This document shows positions 23,001-33,210 of a stretch of DNA of 64,000 nucleotides, one piece after another. Each line of letters starts with the position of its first letter. The first letter of the stretch is position 1. The notes below the pieces were generated by a model. That model worked only from the letters and a program-made list of their open reading frames with translations. It had not been told where the DNA came from and did not search any database. This stretch comes from Limnomonas spitsbergensis (Eukaryota; Chlorophyta; Chlorophyceae; Chlamydomonadales): the NCBI GenBank assembly GCA_037349105.1, contig JAYJMM010000120.1:2811001-2875000 (forward strand). Direction: 5' to 3'. Made by a program: the position numbers and the translations under genes.

Positions 23001-26000
23001 ACCGACTTGGCTAGAGGGCCATAGGAGTGTTCATGATCGTTCTTATTGGCGATCTGGCTGACCCTACATCTGGCTGACCCTAGATCTGGCTGACCCTTGA
23101 TCCGGCTGACCCTGGATCCGGCTGATTCTAGATCTGGCTGGCCCTGGAACCGGCTGACCCTGGATCCAGCTAGCGCTAGATCCAGCTGAACCTGGATCCG
23201 GCTGATTTTTGATCCGGCTGACAATGGATCCGGCTGAACCTGGATCCAGCTGACCCTGGATCCAGGTGAACCTGGGTCTGACTGATTCTTCATCCGGCTG
23301 ACCCAGCGACCAAACAACGCGATCAAAGTTATGACCCCGCCCACCTGAACTTGAGCATGAACATCATATGCCAGCCATGCTTGTATGGCTGCACCCAACC
23401 TGGCCGACACACTGACTGAATCAGAACGACCATTGACAATCCCATCTCAGTGTTTCTTTTTCAGCTACGAGGCCACCTTCCGCAGGCCTCCCTGCAGCGG
23501 CTAGAGGCCTGATCGGGAGCGAACCTGGGGTGGCCAATTCAAACGTGCCTGGCCGACTGCCCTGGATCAAGCTGACCCTGGATCCAGCTGATTCTTGATC
23601 CGGCTGACCCAGCTGCCGAACAACGCAATCAATATTATGATTCCGGCACTCCGCCCACCTGAACTTGAACATGAATGTCATACGCCAGCCATGCTTACAC
23701 AACTGCTCCGAACCTGGCCGACACACTGACTAAATCAGATCAAACATTGACAATCCCACCCGCCATCATACATTTGCCCCTACCCCGCCCCCACCTGAAC
23801 TTGAGCATGAACGTCATGCCGGCGGTCTTGAAGCAGTTCCGGACGATGACATCCTTGATTGCAAACTCTTCCTGCCTCCTGGCCGCCGTCCTGTGGTGCT
23901 CCTCAGGCAGGTCCACGCCCGCGTTGCTCTCCATGAGCTCGCGCAGGGGCTGACCTGTCATGTCCCGGTCCACAAATCCTGGAAAAAGCCACCGGAAATT
24001 GTTTCCCATTTTTTAGTTTCTCCAGGAACGTGATCTAATGCTTGACACAGACACAGATATTGCATGAGTTCACACAGGGGTTGACCCATCATGTCCCGGT
24101 CCACGAATCCTGGAAGAGGCAAACGACGAAGTTTTGACCTGAACCCCCGTCACCCTCGAGTTACAACTCCGAACATTCCCCACAATGTAAATCCCCCCCA
24201 CCCCCCGGCCACGCCCACCCCCGGCAGGCCGTAGCCGTCGTATCTTCTTTTCATTTCCAGCAAGGTTATCTAACGCATGACACAGGCCCGAATTCAGCTT
24301 GACAGGAGCGCTATCACCGTTGACACCTCCCACCCTCCCTAATACATTTTCCCACCCTAACAGCCCAACCTGAGGGCCCCCCCTACATTCCTTTCTCCAC
24401 ACTCTGAGACGGAGAGCCCTCCTGTCAGTGTTTCAGAATTCAAAATGCATGCTTACTTGGTTTCATAAAACGTGGGGACGTTGGCCTTTGGCATGGCTGG
24501 CTGAAATCGCCAATCCAACTTATTTTCGACTCTCCCTACTGGTAGCCAATGGCTACCACTCGCCTGATACAGCAACACCGCCTCCCCTCCGAACCCGCAC
24601 CTACGAGCTTGGCGCAGGCATCACATTTGGCATACAGGACCTTGAAGTCCTATCACAGCTAATACCTCACCCACCGCCCTAAATTCCTTTTCACACCCTT
24701 TGACATTGAGAGCCCCCCCCCTCCCTTCCCGCACCAGTGAGCTTGGCCCAGGCATCATTGACATACAGGACATTGAAGTCCGCTACTGAGGTGTCCATTA
24801 ACACAACGCAGTGCTCAAACGAGTCCAGCGCACGCTCCATGCGCTGAAAGGCCGCGCTGAGGGCCTGCGAACACGGTGGAGCGATCATTTTTATTTCAGT
24901 ACACGCCACAGCACTTCAGCTGGTGGTCCAAGCAGAGGGGGCACGTTGCTGCTCCAGGCCCAACCAGCCAGATCCGGGTAGTGCCTGAAGTGTAACTGAA
25001 GTGTAGCTGAATCACTCTTAATACTGGAAAATATTCCTGGGCATCGACCAAGGAGTCAAGTGCTTGCTCCATGCGCTGAAAGTCCGCGCTGACGGTCCAT
25101 GCATGGCGCATGGCGCAGCCATGCGTGCAAAAGTCAAGCCAGAGAGAGGAGCCAGGCTCGGCCTTAAATTCTCATCCGCATCCTTCCCTCCGGCTGCATT
25201 TCGATAAAAGGCTGTTGGACGGACAAGGCAGCAATGACAACAGATGGCGATAAACAGCTCCATTATCCCGAGGAAAGGTGTCACACCTATGACACAAAAG
25301 CCTTCTTGTAGCACTTGGTAAGGATGCAAGGAGGACTGCAGCTATCACCATGCACAGCTGTTCCTTTCAGACCTTTCCAGCAGCAAGGCCGAGAGAGACT
25401 GGCACAGCAAGCCCTGCTGCTTGCGCCACAGACCGTGAGACCGGTCAGGGCTCGGTCCTCTTCGGCCCACTGCTAGCTGCCCAGCGGCCCGCCAAAGTAA
25501 CGAAGCTCCTCACTTCAACACAAGCGCGCTACCACACGAGATGCAACGCACGATCAACCAAAGGCGGGATACAGGGCCCTGCCATGCACACCCACCTCAT
25601 TGTCCGTCTGCTTCCTCTTCAGCATCGTGCTCTTCTCAAGATGGTGCACCACCATTTGGCACAGGTTCCTCACGACTGCCAACTTGCTGGCGGCCAGCTC
25701 ACGCGGCTGAGTGTCCGCAAAGCACAGCGTGCCAATGCGGTTCCCGTTGGAGGCCACGAGGGGAGCGCCGCAGTAGAACCTCAACCAGCCGTTGGTGCCT
25801 GAGACTGAAGGGCTGCCTGAGAATCTGAGACGGATCGAGGAGGGTGGGCAGGGACAGAGGGGGTGATGGGAGACTCTGTTTATTTCAAGTTCATTCAGAA
25901 ACAGTTCACATGCGTGACGGCCTTAAGCCGAGGGGGCCTGGTGCAGCAAGGTGCCTGCTGATCAGGCCACCAGCCGTTGGCCTATCAGGGTGTAGTCCAT

Positions 26001-29000
26001 ATCTGCCCATAGGAAGCTGCCCAGCGGCCCCTGAAGGTGGCCTGGTTCGCTCTAAAATAAGCTCGGGTAAGATTTTGTGTGGGAGCCTGGGAGGGAGTAT
26101 CATGGCATTGCCAGCAGACCAAGGGCAATGATTTTCAGGCTGCAAACAGAAACACACACAAAATCCGCCTGTGGTTTGGGGTTCAGGGTTTACCCTAAAC
26201 CCTTAACCCTAAAACCTTATTTAGGCAGAAAAAGGGTTACACGTTTTCACAAGTCAGACCTTAGTGTGTCCCTCAAACATAACCATCAATGCGCTTCAGC
26301 GGTTTGCTACGCCACGTGCCTTCATGAACATCATTTCTCATGCACCGGTAACGACAAAGGCTGGGTCGTTTCTGCACTTAGCACTCAACCCCCATTGCAT
26401 GGGTATTGTACCCTGTTGTTGCCGTTTCTCATGCACCGGTAACGACAAAGGCTGGGTTGTTCTGCACCTTGCACTCAACCCCAATCGCATGGGCATTGTA
26501 CCCTGTACTTGCAGTTTTCACAATCCCATGGCTGCCAGCCTGCCACGCATGCCTGGCACACACCTGTCATCCAGCTGTGCGTCGGGCACACACAAAAGCT
26601 GCACGCTTGTGTTGCTCCCCGAGCCCCATTCGCAGAACCCCCAGTGTTTCGGGTGCTCCAAGCTTGCCGGCTCCATTCCCTTCTTGACGTACACAATGTT
26701 TTCGCTCAGGTCGCCGGCCATGTCGTCCTTGAGGAGCACGATCATGGACACCGGCGTGCTGAAGATGGAGTTCACCATTTTGAGAATGGCGTCTATCTGC
26801 GATTGTTGGAATGGAGCCGGAGAATAAGGTCCAGGCCATGTCGTGTGTGCGGTTTGAAAGGGCAAGAGAGAATCGCGGCAGCATATTTGGTAGCAACGAG
26901 CTGGAAATGGGTCAAGGCCTATTTGTTTGTGCAGTTTGCTGGCGCTAGAAAGCTTCATGCCATGCTTCGGCGCTTTTTATCGCAGAAGCATAGCTTGTGA
27001 TATCGAGCAGACCATAGGTCTAGGCTTCAATGAAGTAAGCAGTTTGATGAAGTGAAGGCAAAGAGGAAATGCGGAAGCATGGCTTGAGATATTGAACGAG
27101 CGATGGGTCAAGGCCGCATTGTCCATGCGTCTTGTTTGGGGGGAGAAATTCATTGAAGCACACATGGAAACGCAAAGTTTGAAGGAGACAGTGAGATATC
27201 TGCCCCAGGCCAGGCTAAGATCCCCCATGCAAACACATACCTCAGTGTCCGGGCCCCAAGCCAGGCTAAGATCCCCCATGCAGACGCACCTCAGTGTCTG
27301 GGCCCCAGTCCAGGCGAAGATCCCCCATGCAGACACACACCTCTTGTCTGCCCCCCAGGCCAGGCTGAGATCCCCCAAGCAGATACACACCCCAGTGTCT
27401 GCCCCCCAGGCCAGGCTAAGATCCCCCATGCAGACACACACCTCAGTGTCTGGGCCCCAGGCCTGGCTAAGATCCCCCATGCAAACACACACCTCAGTGT
27501 CCGGGCCCCAGGCCAGGCCAAGATCCCCCATGCAAACACACACCCCAGTGTCCAGGCCCCAGGCCAGGCTAAGATCCCCCATGCAAACACACACCTCAGT
27601 GTCTGGGCCCCAGGCCAGGCCAAGATCCCCCATGCAGACACACACCTCAGTGTCTGGGCCCCAGGCCAGGCCAAGATCCCCCATGCAAACACACACCCCA
27701 GTGTCCAGGCCCCAGGCCAGGCTAAGATCCCCCATGCAGACACACACCTCAGTGTCTGGGCCCCAGGCCAGGCCAAGATCCCCCATGCAGACACACACCT
27801 CAGTGTCCGGGCCCCAAGCCAGGCTAAGATCCCCAATGCAGACACACACCTCAGTGTCCGGGCCCCAGTCCAGGCTAAGATCCCTCATGCAGTCAAACAC
27901 ACACCTCAGTGTCTGGGCCCCAGTCCAGGCTAAGATCCCCAATGCAGACACACACCTCAGTGTCCGGGCCCCAGTCCAGGCTAAGATCCCCAATGCAGAC
28001 ACACACCTCAGTGTCCGGGCTCCAGTCCAGGCTAAGATCCCCCATGCAGACACACACCTCAGTGTCCGGGCCCCAGTCCAGGCTAAGATCCCCCATGCAG
28101 ACACACACCTCAGTGTCCGGGCCCCAGTCCAGGCTAAGATCCCCCATACAAACACACACCTCAGTGTCCGGGCCCCAGGCCAGGCGAAGATCCCTCATGC
28201 AGTGAAACACACAACTCAGTGTCTGCCCCCCAGGCCAGGCTAAGATCCCCCATGCAAACAGAAACCTCAGTGTCCGGGCCCCAGGCCAGGCTAAGATCCC
28301 CCATGCAGACACACACCTCAGTGTCTGGGTCCCAAGCCAGGCTAAGATCCCCCATGCAGACACACACCTCAGTGTCTGGGTCCCAAGCCAGGCTAAGATC
28401 CCCCATGCAGACACACACCTCAGTGTCCGGGCCCCAGGCCAGGCTAAGATCCCCCATGCAGACACACACCTCAGTGTCCGGGCCCCAAGCCAGGCTAAGA
28501 TCCCCCATGCAGACACACACCTCAGTGTCTGGGCCCCAGGCCAGGCTAAGATCCCCCTATGCAGACACACACCTCAGTGACCCGGCCCCAGGCCAGGCTA
28601 AGATCCCCCATGCAGACACACATCTCAGTGTTTGGGCCCCAGTCCAGGCTAAGATCCCCCATGCAGACACACACGTCAGTGACCGGGCCCCAGGCCAGGC
28701 TAAGATCCCCCATGCAGACACACACCTCAGTGTCCGGGCCCCAGTCCAGGCGAAGATCCCCCATGCAAACACACACCTCAGTGTCCGGGCCCCAGGCCAG
28801 GCTAAGATCCCCCATGCAAACACACACCTCAGTGTCCGGGCCCCAGGCCAGGCGAAGATCCCTCATGCAGTGAAACACACACCTCAGTGTCTGGGTCCCA
28901 AGCCAGGCTAAGATCCCCCATGCAGACACACTCCTCAGTGTCTGGGCCCCAGGCCAGGCTAAGATCCCCCATGCAGACACACACCTCAGTGTCCGGGCCC

Positions 29001-29136
29001 CAGGCCAGGCTAAGATCCCCCATGCAGTCAAACACACCTCAGTGTCCGGGCCTGGGCCTCCTGGGTTGTCTCTCAAGACTAAGGACTCAAGGGCCTGTAG
29101 GAGAGCTGTTTTGCCATGTACATGCTGGCTCCCATC
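14086..29136 (-). CDS. Gene B: GAF-PAS-TKL protein kinase (at least 12 exons, 5' end unresolved)
   Basis: Exons: 29136-29038, 26796-26564, 25824-25596, 24864-24735, 23978-23795, 22697-22536, 21251-21134, 20565-19651, 17993-17871, 17306-17220, 14893-14744, 14298-14086. These join in phase to 2643 nt (880 residues plus TAA) without the first exon, which must lie right of 29136 and was not found. Domain order is as in gene A. The first exon listed (DGSQHVHG...GPDTE) aligns with the HELG...DPE linker before the GAF in A and C. The kinase has GKGAFGSVYAG, VAVK, an LESS helix-C Glu, DVVHGDLTAYN, DFGLARD and QPPETLKCG. The beta4-beta5 insertion is the longest of the three (about 220 residues, rich in S, G, T, E and D), so exon 20565-19651 is 915 nt. 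Compared with A and C it has an extra intron (22535-21252) just upstream of the glycine loop. It has no intron at the A-specific GAF position. Confidence 0.9.
14520..14740 (-). repeat. Extra copies of the kinase exon 3' end, gene B
   Basis: CACATGGGCATCCCAAACGC at about 14530 and CCCCGAATGC...ATGAGTGCAC near 14700 repeat the end of the exon that starts at 14744 (CACATGAGCACCCCAAACGC), including a CTGCC donor edge. Both lie in the downstream intron. Confidence 0.65.
14945..16855. repeat. G-rich tandem repeat of about 41 bp, roughly 45 copies
   Basis: Unit: GCTGGGGCTGAAACGATG, then TCCACGCAGTTTAT and a run of 6-12 G. Units vary in G-run length and at one A/G site (GCTAAAAC or GCTGAAAC). It fills most of the gene B intron before the DFG exon. 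G runs are on the plus strand, so the pre-mRNA carries C runs. Confidence 0.95.
17838..17862. repeat. (GA)n microsatellite
   Basis: A run of about 12 GA units, 8 bp from the donor of the gene B exon 17871-17993. Confidence 0.9.
18294..18459. mobile_element. hAT-like MITE, family 2 (diverged)
   Basis: It starts CAGTGCTGTACAATGGCGCC and contains GTAATTCTGAAATC and TTATGGTCCCTTACTG, matching the copies at 42349-42500 and 63125-63276. The right end (near TACAGTACT) is decayed. Confidence 0.65.
18497..19650 (-). repeat. 72-bp minisatellite carrying the KGSLQ exon end and donor, about 16 copies
   Basis: Each unit, read on the minus strand, contains AAGGGCAGCCTGCAG|GTGAGG, which is the last five codons of the upstream kinase exon (KGSLQ) plus its donor. 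The rest reads as TCCAGCTGGGCAGCTTCAC and neighbouring bases. Copies are nearly identical. The copy next to the true exon is more diverged and has an in-frame TAG at about 19600, so use of distal donors would truncate the protein. Long open frames on both strands arise because 72 is a multiple of three. Confidence 0.95.
20660..21125. mobile_element. Two hAT-like MITE copies, family 1 (reverse, degenerate)
   Basis: The first (about 20660-20790) has GGGGCCTGGTGCAGC and GTCTGGTGCGCAC. The second (about 20975-21110) has CGGCTACATATCAGCTACAC, GGTCCAGGTTTGGTCC and ACCTGCCAAAG. Both are family 1 core in reverse, in the gene B intron 20566-21133. Confidence 0.6.
21360..22500. repeat. 46-bp C-rich minisatellite filling a gene B-specific intron
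   Basis: About 19 copies of a unit with CCCCACCCCTGACTCCACCC, then CAGCCCCAACCCTGCCCCTA and GCCAGG, pass at about 22250 into four copies of a related 60-bp unit (CAGCAGCCCAAAGCCCC, AACCCTACATCCTAA). The host intron, 21252-22535, has no counterpart in A or C. Confidence 0.95.
23040..23310. repeat. About 20-bp GGATCCGGCTGA repeat
   Basis: Roughly 13 imperfect copies of CTGACCCTGGATCCGGCTGA lie in the gene B intron 22698-23794. A second small cluster is at 23565-23610. Confidence 0.85.
23345..23690 (-). repeat. Two extra copies of a PAS exon end with donor, gene B
   Basis: CCACCTGAACTTGAGCATGA at 23340-23370 and CCACCTGAACTTGAACATGA at 23655-23685 duplicate the true exon end at 23795 with its donor. 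Each is followed by a diverged ATCATATGCCAGCC-like tail and CCGACACACTGACT. Confidence 0.8.
24895..25110. mobile_element. Family 1 MITE copy and a degenerate PAS pseudo-exon, gene B
   Basis: 24895-25015 has TTTATTTCAGTACACGCC and TGAAGTGTAGCTGAATCA (family 1). 25035-25100 (AGTCAAGTGCTTGCTCCATG, CGCTGAAAG) is a worn copy of the true PAS exon 24735-24864. Confidence 0.6.
25875..26065. mobile_element. hAT-like MITE copy, family 1 (reverse)
   Basis: It begins TCTGTTTATTTCAAG and ends GCTCTAAAATAAGC, with the core GGGGGCCTGGTGCAGCA and TGCCCAGCGGCCCCTGAAGG, in the gene B intron 25825-26563. Confidence 0.7.
26334..26515. repeat. 90-bp direct duplication
   Basis: TTCTCATGCACCGGTAACGA, then CAAAGGCTGGGT, CACTCAACCCC and GGGTATTGTACCCTGT, occurs twice head to tail. 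Confidence 0.85.
27197..29037 (-). repeat. 51-bp minisatellite carrying the GPDTE exon end and donor, about 36 copies
   Basis: Read on the minus strand each unit holds GGCCCGGACACTGAG|GTGTGTGT, the end and donor of the gene B exon 29136-29038, followed by CTGCATGGGGGATCTTAGCC. It fills nearly the whole 2.2-kb intron to 26797. Units of 17 codons leave long open frames on both strands. Confidence 0.95.
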
Positions 29137-29558
29137 CTGCAGTCAGAAGACGTGTCTGGTGATAGACCACTCGACACCGTTTGGTTGCATGCCTGATGTG
29201 GGTAACGCACCAGTGACAGAGAACTCATGACGCTGACTGATGTGCAGCTGGTGATGAAGCCAATGCTCCTGCCGCGAGCTGCGTTATTTTCGGATCAGCG
29301 TCGACAAGGGGCCCCTGGCGTCGACTCTCTATGACGAAAAGTCTTTCTTTCCAAACTTTAAAATAACACTTTTTCGCACGCAGGAATAACCAAGTTACCA
29401 AGCAATCACCACGTGTAATGTTGATTATAGGCCCCGGTTATATTTACGACTATGGGGGGGGGGGGCATCTTGTATTGGTGAGTCCGACCCAGAGACCTGG
29501 TATGAGCCGAGTATTTTTGACGGTGTAGATTTGGCTTCATTCATTCTTTTCCTTTCAG

Positions 29559-29740
29559 ACGCTGACACATGCCTGCATGCTAGAAACTTCGGCAGCAACG
29601 ACCAGAGTGGTCCTCTAACTAGCCACGATCCATGGCAGCCTTCAGCCTCCTGCTTGAGCTACCAGTCAGGAAGCGACGGCCATCTGGACACTTTTCTACC
29701 GCAACGACTGCACAGCAACATTGTGTGGGGGAAAACAGGT
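29559..29740 (+). other. Exon-like open stretch, unknown product
   Basis: CTTTTCCTTTCAG precedes and GTAAGAAT follows an open stretch reading ADTCLHARNFGSNDQSG and on to LHSNIVWGKT. Both splice-like borders are good, but no similar protein is recognised and no partner exon was found. Chance is a fair alternative. Confidence 0.3.
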
Positions 29741-30586
29741 AAGAATTAACAATTAGCCGCAGGACCCGCGAGTTCTATTCACTTGACTGCAAGTGACGAT
29801 TGTGAACATTTTGAGCCACAGCTGTCATTGTTGCTCGCTTGTTGAATCGCTGTACAATCCAGATTCAATCGGTATTCCACTCTACAAATTCGGCCGATTT
29901 TCCACTCGAAAGTTCGTCGAGCTAGCTGTAAGCAGCTGAATACACAGCGACCGTGAGCGATGGCGAGTACTGAGCAGCGACCAGCCATACCAGCAGCAGC
30001 GGCGACTAGCAGTGACGAGTGTGGCGAGTGTGAACACTGTTTGAATCTCAGCTGTCAGCTGTAGCTAGGCACGCTCCGGTCCTCCCCGGGGTTGGTCGCC
30101 AAAAATCTCTAGTGTGAATCGTCTCTTAGGTGGTGTAACAAAGCTTATTTGCAATTTGGAAACATCGCCCTGTTCTAATTGTCTGCTACGTGATATTTTC
30201 AACACCGTGATGCGTGATTTCCAACAGCGTTCGGTTGGGAAGGTTGGTAGGCAGGTCGGAAGGTCGGCATCCCTGCATCCTCCAAGTTTGAAAACTTGGA
30301 AGCTGATGCCAGTCTAGAACAGGCACGTGGTCTTATGGCTTATACATTGTATTGTTTTCGTGTTTCTCCTGGCATCAGCCATGGCTTACTCACGTACAGG
30401 CAAGAGAGGCATGCCAGGCCCAGCCCCCACACACTTTGAAATCAACATTTCGAATGGTAAAAGGCCGTAAAAGTATCTCTAAACACCACTGGCATTTAAC
30501 CCGAAAATGTAAATGACTCCAGCACATCTGACAGCTCCCTCGGGGGCCGCCCAAGAGGCAGGAAGGACAGCATACCCAGAGGTTAT

Positions 30587-31049
30587 CAAGGTAGCACGAT
30601 ATAGTCTTTGGGGCCATCATATCATATCATATCAGCATTATGATATGATATAATAAAATATGATATGCTTTGGTATCAACTTCTCCATGCATGGGCATGG
30701 GATTGGTGAATTGGTATTGAGTTGGGAATAGGGCTCTTCTGCCATGCCCACCGTTCTACGCCAGAAAGGGCCTTGTTGTTGCAAGATTTGTTACACATAA
30801 TGCATTCACCATGGAAAATGTGGATGCATGGACGCATGGTGACCCTTGAGCCGTACGGGTCAGTGGGACCGATCGCATGTTGCATGCTGCCATGTCAGTC
30901 AGTATGTGAATGGGGTCGAGGGTAGTGCACCTGCCAAATGCATGGGCTTGTCCTTTGTAAATTCTGCAGTTTTTAGGCTAATATATTTTTTTGACTGCAA
31001 AATATGATATAGTCAAAACACCATATCATATCCATATCGTGCTACCTTG
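30587..31049. mobile_element. hAT-like non-autonomous element, family 3, with 8-bp target duplication
   Basis: Perfect 16-bp inverted repeats CAAGGTAGCACGATAT bound 463 bp. The exact 8-bp direct repeat GAGGTTAT flanks it (30579-30586 and 31050-31057). The inner ends are ATATCATATC-rich. No transposase is present. Confidence 0.88.
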
Positions 31050-31289
31050 GAGGTTATTCATTCTCAAGGGAACTAATCGGGAATACGCAGCGGCACGAGA
31101 TAAATGGATCCCAGATGTTATCAGCAGCACAAGCGATTTCCTACATGCACCAAACCAAGCTGAGCAAGAAGTCGTATCAGGTCACTCGGATGCTGTTTCC
31201 CAACAGCCTGCCTCCAATGTCCGACCTAGAGGAGGAGGCGAAATCGGCTTCTGCCGGCTGAAGCCTGAAGCCTTTGTTTTTGCCTTGCA

Positions 31290-31427
31290 GCCTGGCAAGG
31301 CATCAGGCAGCTGTCGCTGCTGCTGCTGCTGCCGCCACCCCTGATCAGCAGGATCTGGCCGCTGCTGCTGCTACTACTGCTGCTGCAGCTGCCGCCACCC
31401 CTGATCCGTAGGATCCTGCTGCTGTTG

Positions 31428-31495
<68 letters not shown>

Positions 31496-31760
31496 ACCCC
31501 TGATCAGCAGGATCCTGCTGCTGTTGCTGTTGCTACTGCTGCTGCTGCTGCTGTCACCCCTGATCAGCATGTTCCTGCTGCTTCTGTTGCTGCTGCTGCT
31601 GCTTCCGCCACCCCTGATCAGTAGGATCCTGCTGCTGCTGTTGCTGCTTCTGCAGCTACTGCTGCTGCTGCTGCGACCCCTGATCAGTAGGATTCTGCTG
31701 TTCCTGTTGCTGTTGCTGCTACTGCTGCTGCTGCTGCAGCCACCCCTGATCAGCAGGATT
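31290..31760. repeat. CTG trinucleotide array with a higher-order unit
   Basis: Runs of CTG/TTG/CTA codon-like triplets are broken about seven times by CCCCTGATCAGCAGGATC. The palindrome CAGCAGGATCCTGCTG recurs at these breaks. Poly-Leu and poly-Ser frames across it are artefacts. Confidence 0.9.
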
Positions 31761-32089
31761 CTGACACTGACAACACACCAGATGGGTAGATCCTGGGAGA
31801 TGTGCGTGGCGTGTTGAGGGAGGAGGTGCGGGCATTTTTTTCTCAGCACCCAGATGTGTCCTGTCTGACATGTAAGGGAGGCGTTGACAATTTTCAGATC
31901 AAATACCACAATGGCATCGTGACACAGGTGGAGCAATTTTCCATGTGCCCCATTTCCCCTGACGGCCGTAATAATGCTTGTGGGGGGAGTCGTGGAGCAG
32001 CCCGCACTCAGGCCATCATCAATGCGCCTGAGACTTCTGAGGTAGTCCAGCATCGAAGTAGATGGCCGGTACGTGCAGCTTAAGTTCGT

Positions 32090-32205
32090 CATGTCGGCAG
32101 ATTTCAAATTTCGGGCTGCTGGCTAGCAGGGAGAGATCATCCGCAAAGGTGAGGGAATGTATCTCCCCCCCCTGAAGGAAAGGCAGCTCATTGTGTACAA
32201 TCCAA
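32090..32205 (-). pseudogene. Non-LTR retrotransposon reverse transcriptase relic
   Basis: The minus strand reads LPFLQGGEIHSLTFADDLSL followed by LASSP. FADD corresponds to the catalytic YADD box of LINE-type reverse transcriptases, with the usual LQG and LLASSP neighbours. The fragment is about 40 residues long, is cut by the element starting at 32207, and runs into unrelated sequence on the other side. Confidence 0.7.
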
Positions 32206-32206
32206 C

Positions 32207-32494
32207 ATGACGTTACACCTCTGGGCCCTGCAGGCCCGGGGCAGGCTTGGGTGGGATGCCCTGGCCTTTGTGGAAGACGTGGTAGATATCGTTCAGGCGT
32301 AGACGTTTTTAGAGGCTGGAACCATCTTTGTCTTTCTTTTTCAGCCATTTGTTTCGTCCCTTCACTTAATTTCTCACTTTTTCTCCTTGTTTTTTCCTAC
32401 CCCCTTGTGTATGTTTCGTTCTTTCCTCCCAACTCTTTAGTTAGGCGCCCACCCGGCCAAGCTTTTTTAGCAGAGCCCAGAGGTGTAACGTCAT
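32207..32494. mobile_element. Inverted-repeat element, ATGACGTT family
   Basis: The ends ATGACGTTACACCTCTGGGC and its complement (20 bp, perfect) bound 288 bp with a T/C-rich interior. No clear target duplication. Similar ends recur at 11853, 32948, 33205, 33565, 34627 and 34803. Confidence 0.75.
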
Positions 32495-32947
32495 TGACCT
32501 TTGTGTCCCTCTCTTTCTTTCTTTTTCCCTCTCGCCTTAATTTCTTATTTTTTCATCTAGAAAGTTGGATGCCCACGCAGCTGAGCCTTTTTGGGCAGGG
32601 CCCAGCCGGGTAACGGCATGGACTTGGGTAGGGAGCCTTTTGGGGGGGGCTTTTCCATCTGTGAAGGGCAGGATAATCTGAATTCCTTAAATACAACATT
32701 ATTTTTGTGTCACTCTTTTCTGTCGCGTCTTCCCTTAACTTTCCAACCAGACAGTTTAAGACAGGTTAAGAAACTGTTCTGGTGTTGTTAGTGTGATTCT
32801 ATGCCTGGTTTTAAGCAGGGATTTAAGTAGGGACTTGGAAATTGACCATGGAGTGACCCAGCCACACAACACTTTTCGTTCTGAGGGAGGCGGTCCAGGC
32901 GCATGGCACGAATTGTTGGATGCAGCTGGTGGCGTCAGAATGTCAAT

Positions 32948-33210
32948 AACATAACACCTCTGGGACATGCTGAAGAGGCTATGCCGAGTGAACACCTGAC
33001 TGTCTGGTCGGGAGGAAATTGCAGTGCAAAGAAATGTTGGAAAACAAAGGAAGGAAAAAAACGAAAAATGACAAGGAAAATACCATTCCAAAAAGTAAAT
33101 GAGGGCACCGGAATGTATGAACCTACAGGCAGCAGATCATACTACCCTTGACGTTGGACGCCCATGTGGCTGAGCTTTTTTCGACAGGGCCCAAAGGTAT
33201 TACGTCATTA
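32948..33210. mobile_element. Diverged ATGACGTT-family element
   Basis: The left end ATAACATAACACCTCTGGGA and the right end GGGCCCAAAGGTATTACGTC are inverses of each other with several mismatches. Confidence 0.55.

Noticed and set aside
26977..29076. Several open frames of 100-390 codons with 17-residue Cys/Trp- or Pro/Gln-rich repeats
   Set aside because: Artefacts of the 51-bp intronic repeat. All frames are open for the same reason and none has a conserved domain.
31226..32107. Poly-Leu (plus) and poly-Ser/Asn (minus) open frames
   Set aside because: Translation of the CTG array. No flanking exon structure or family match.
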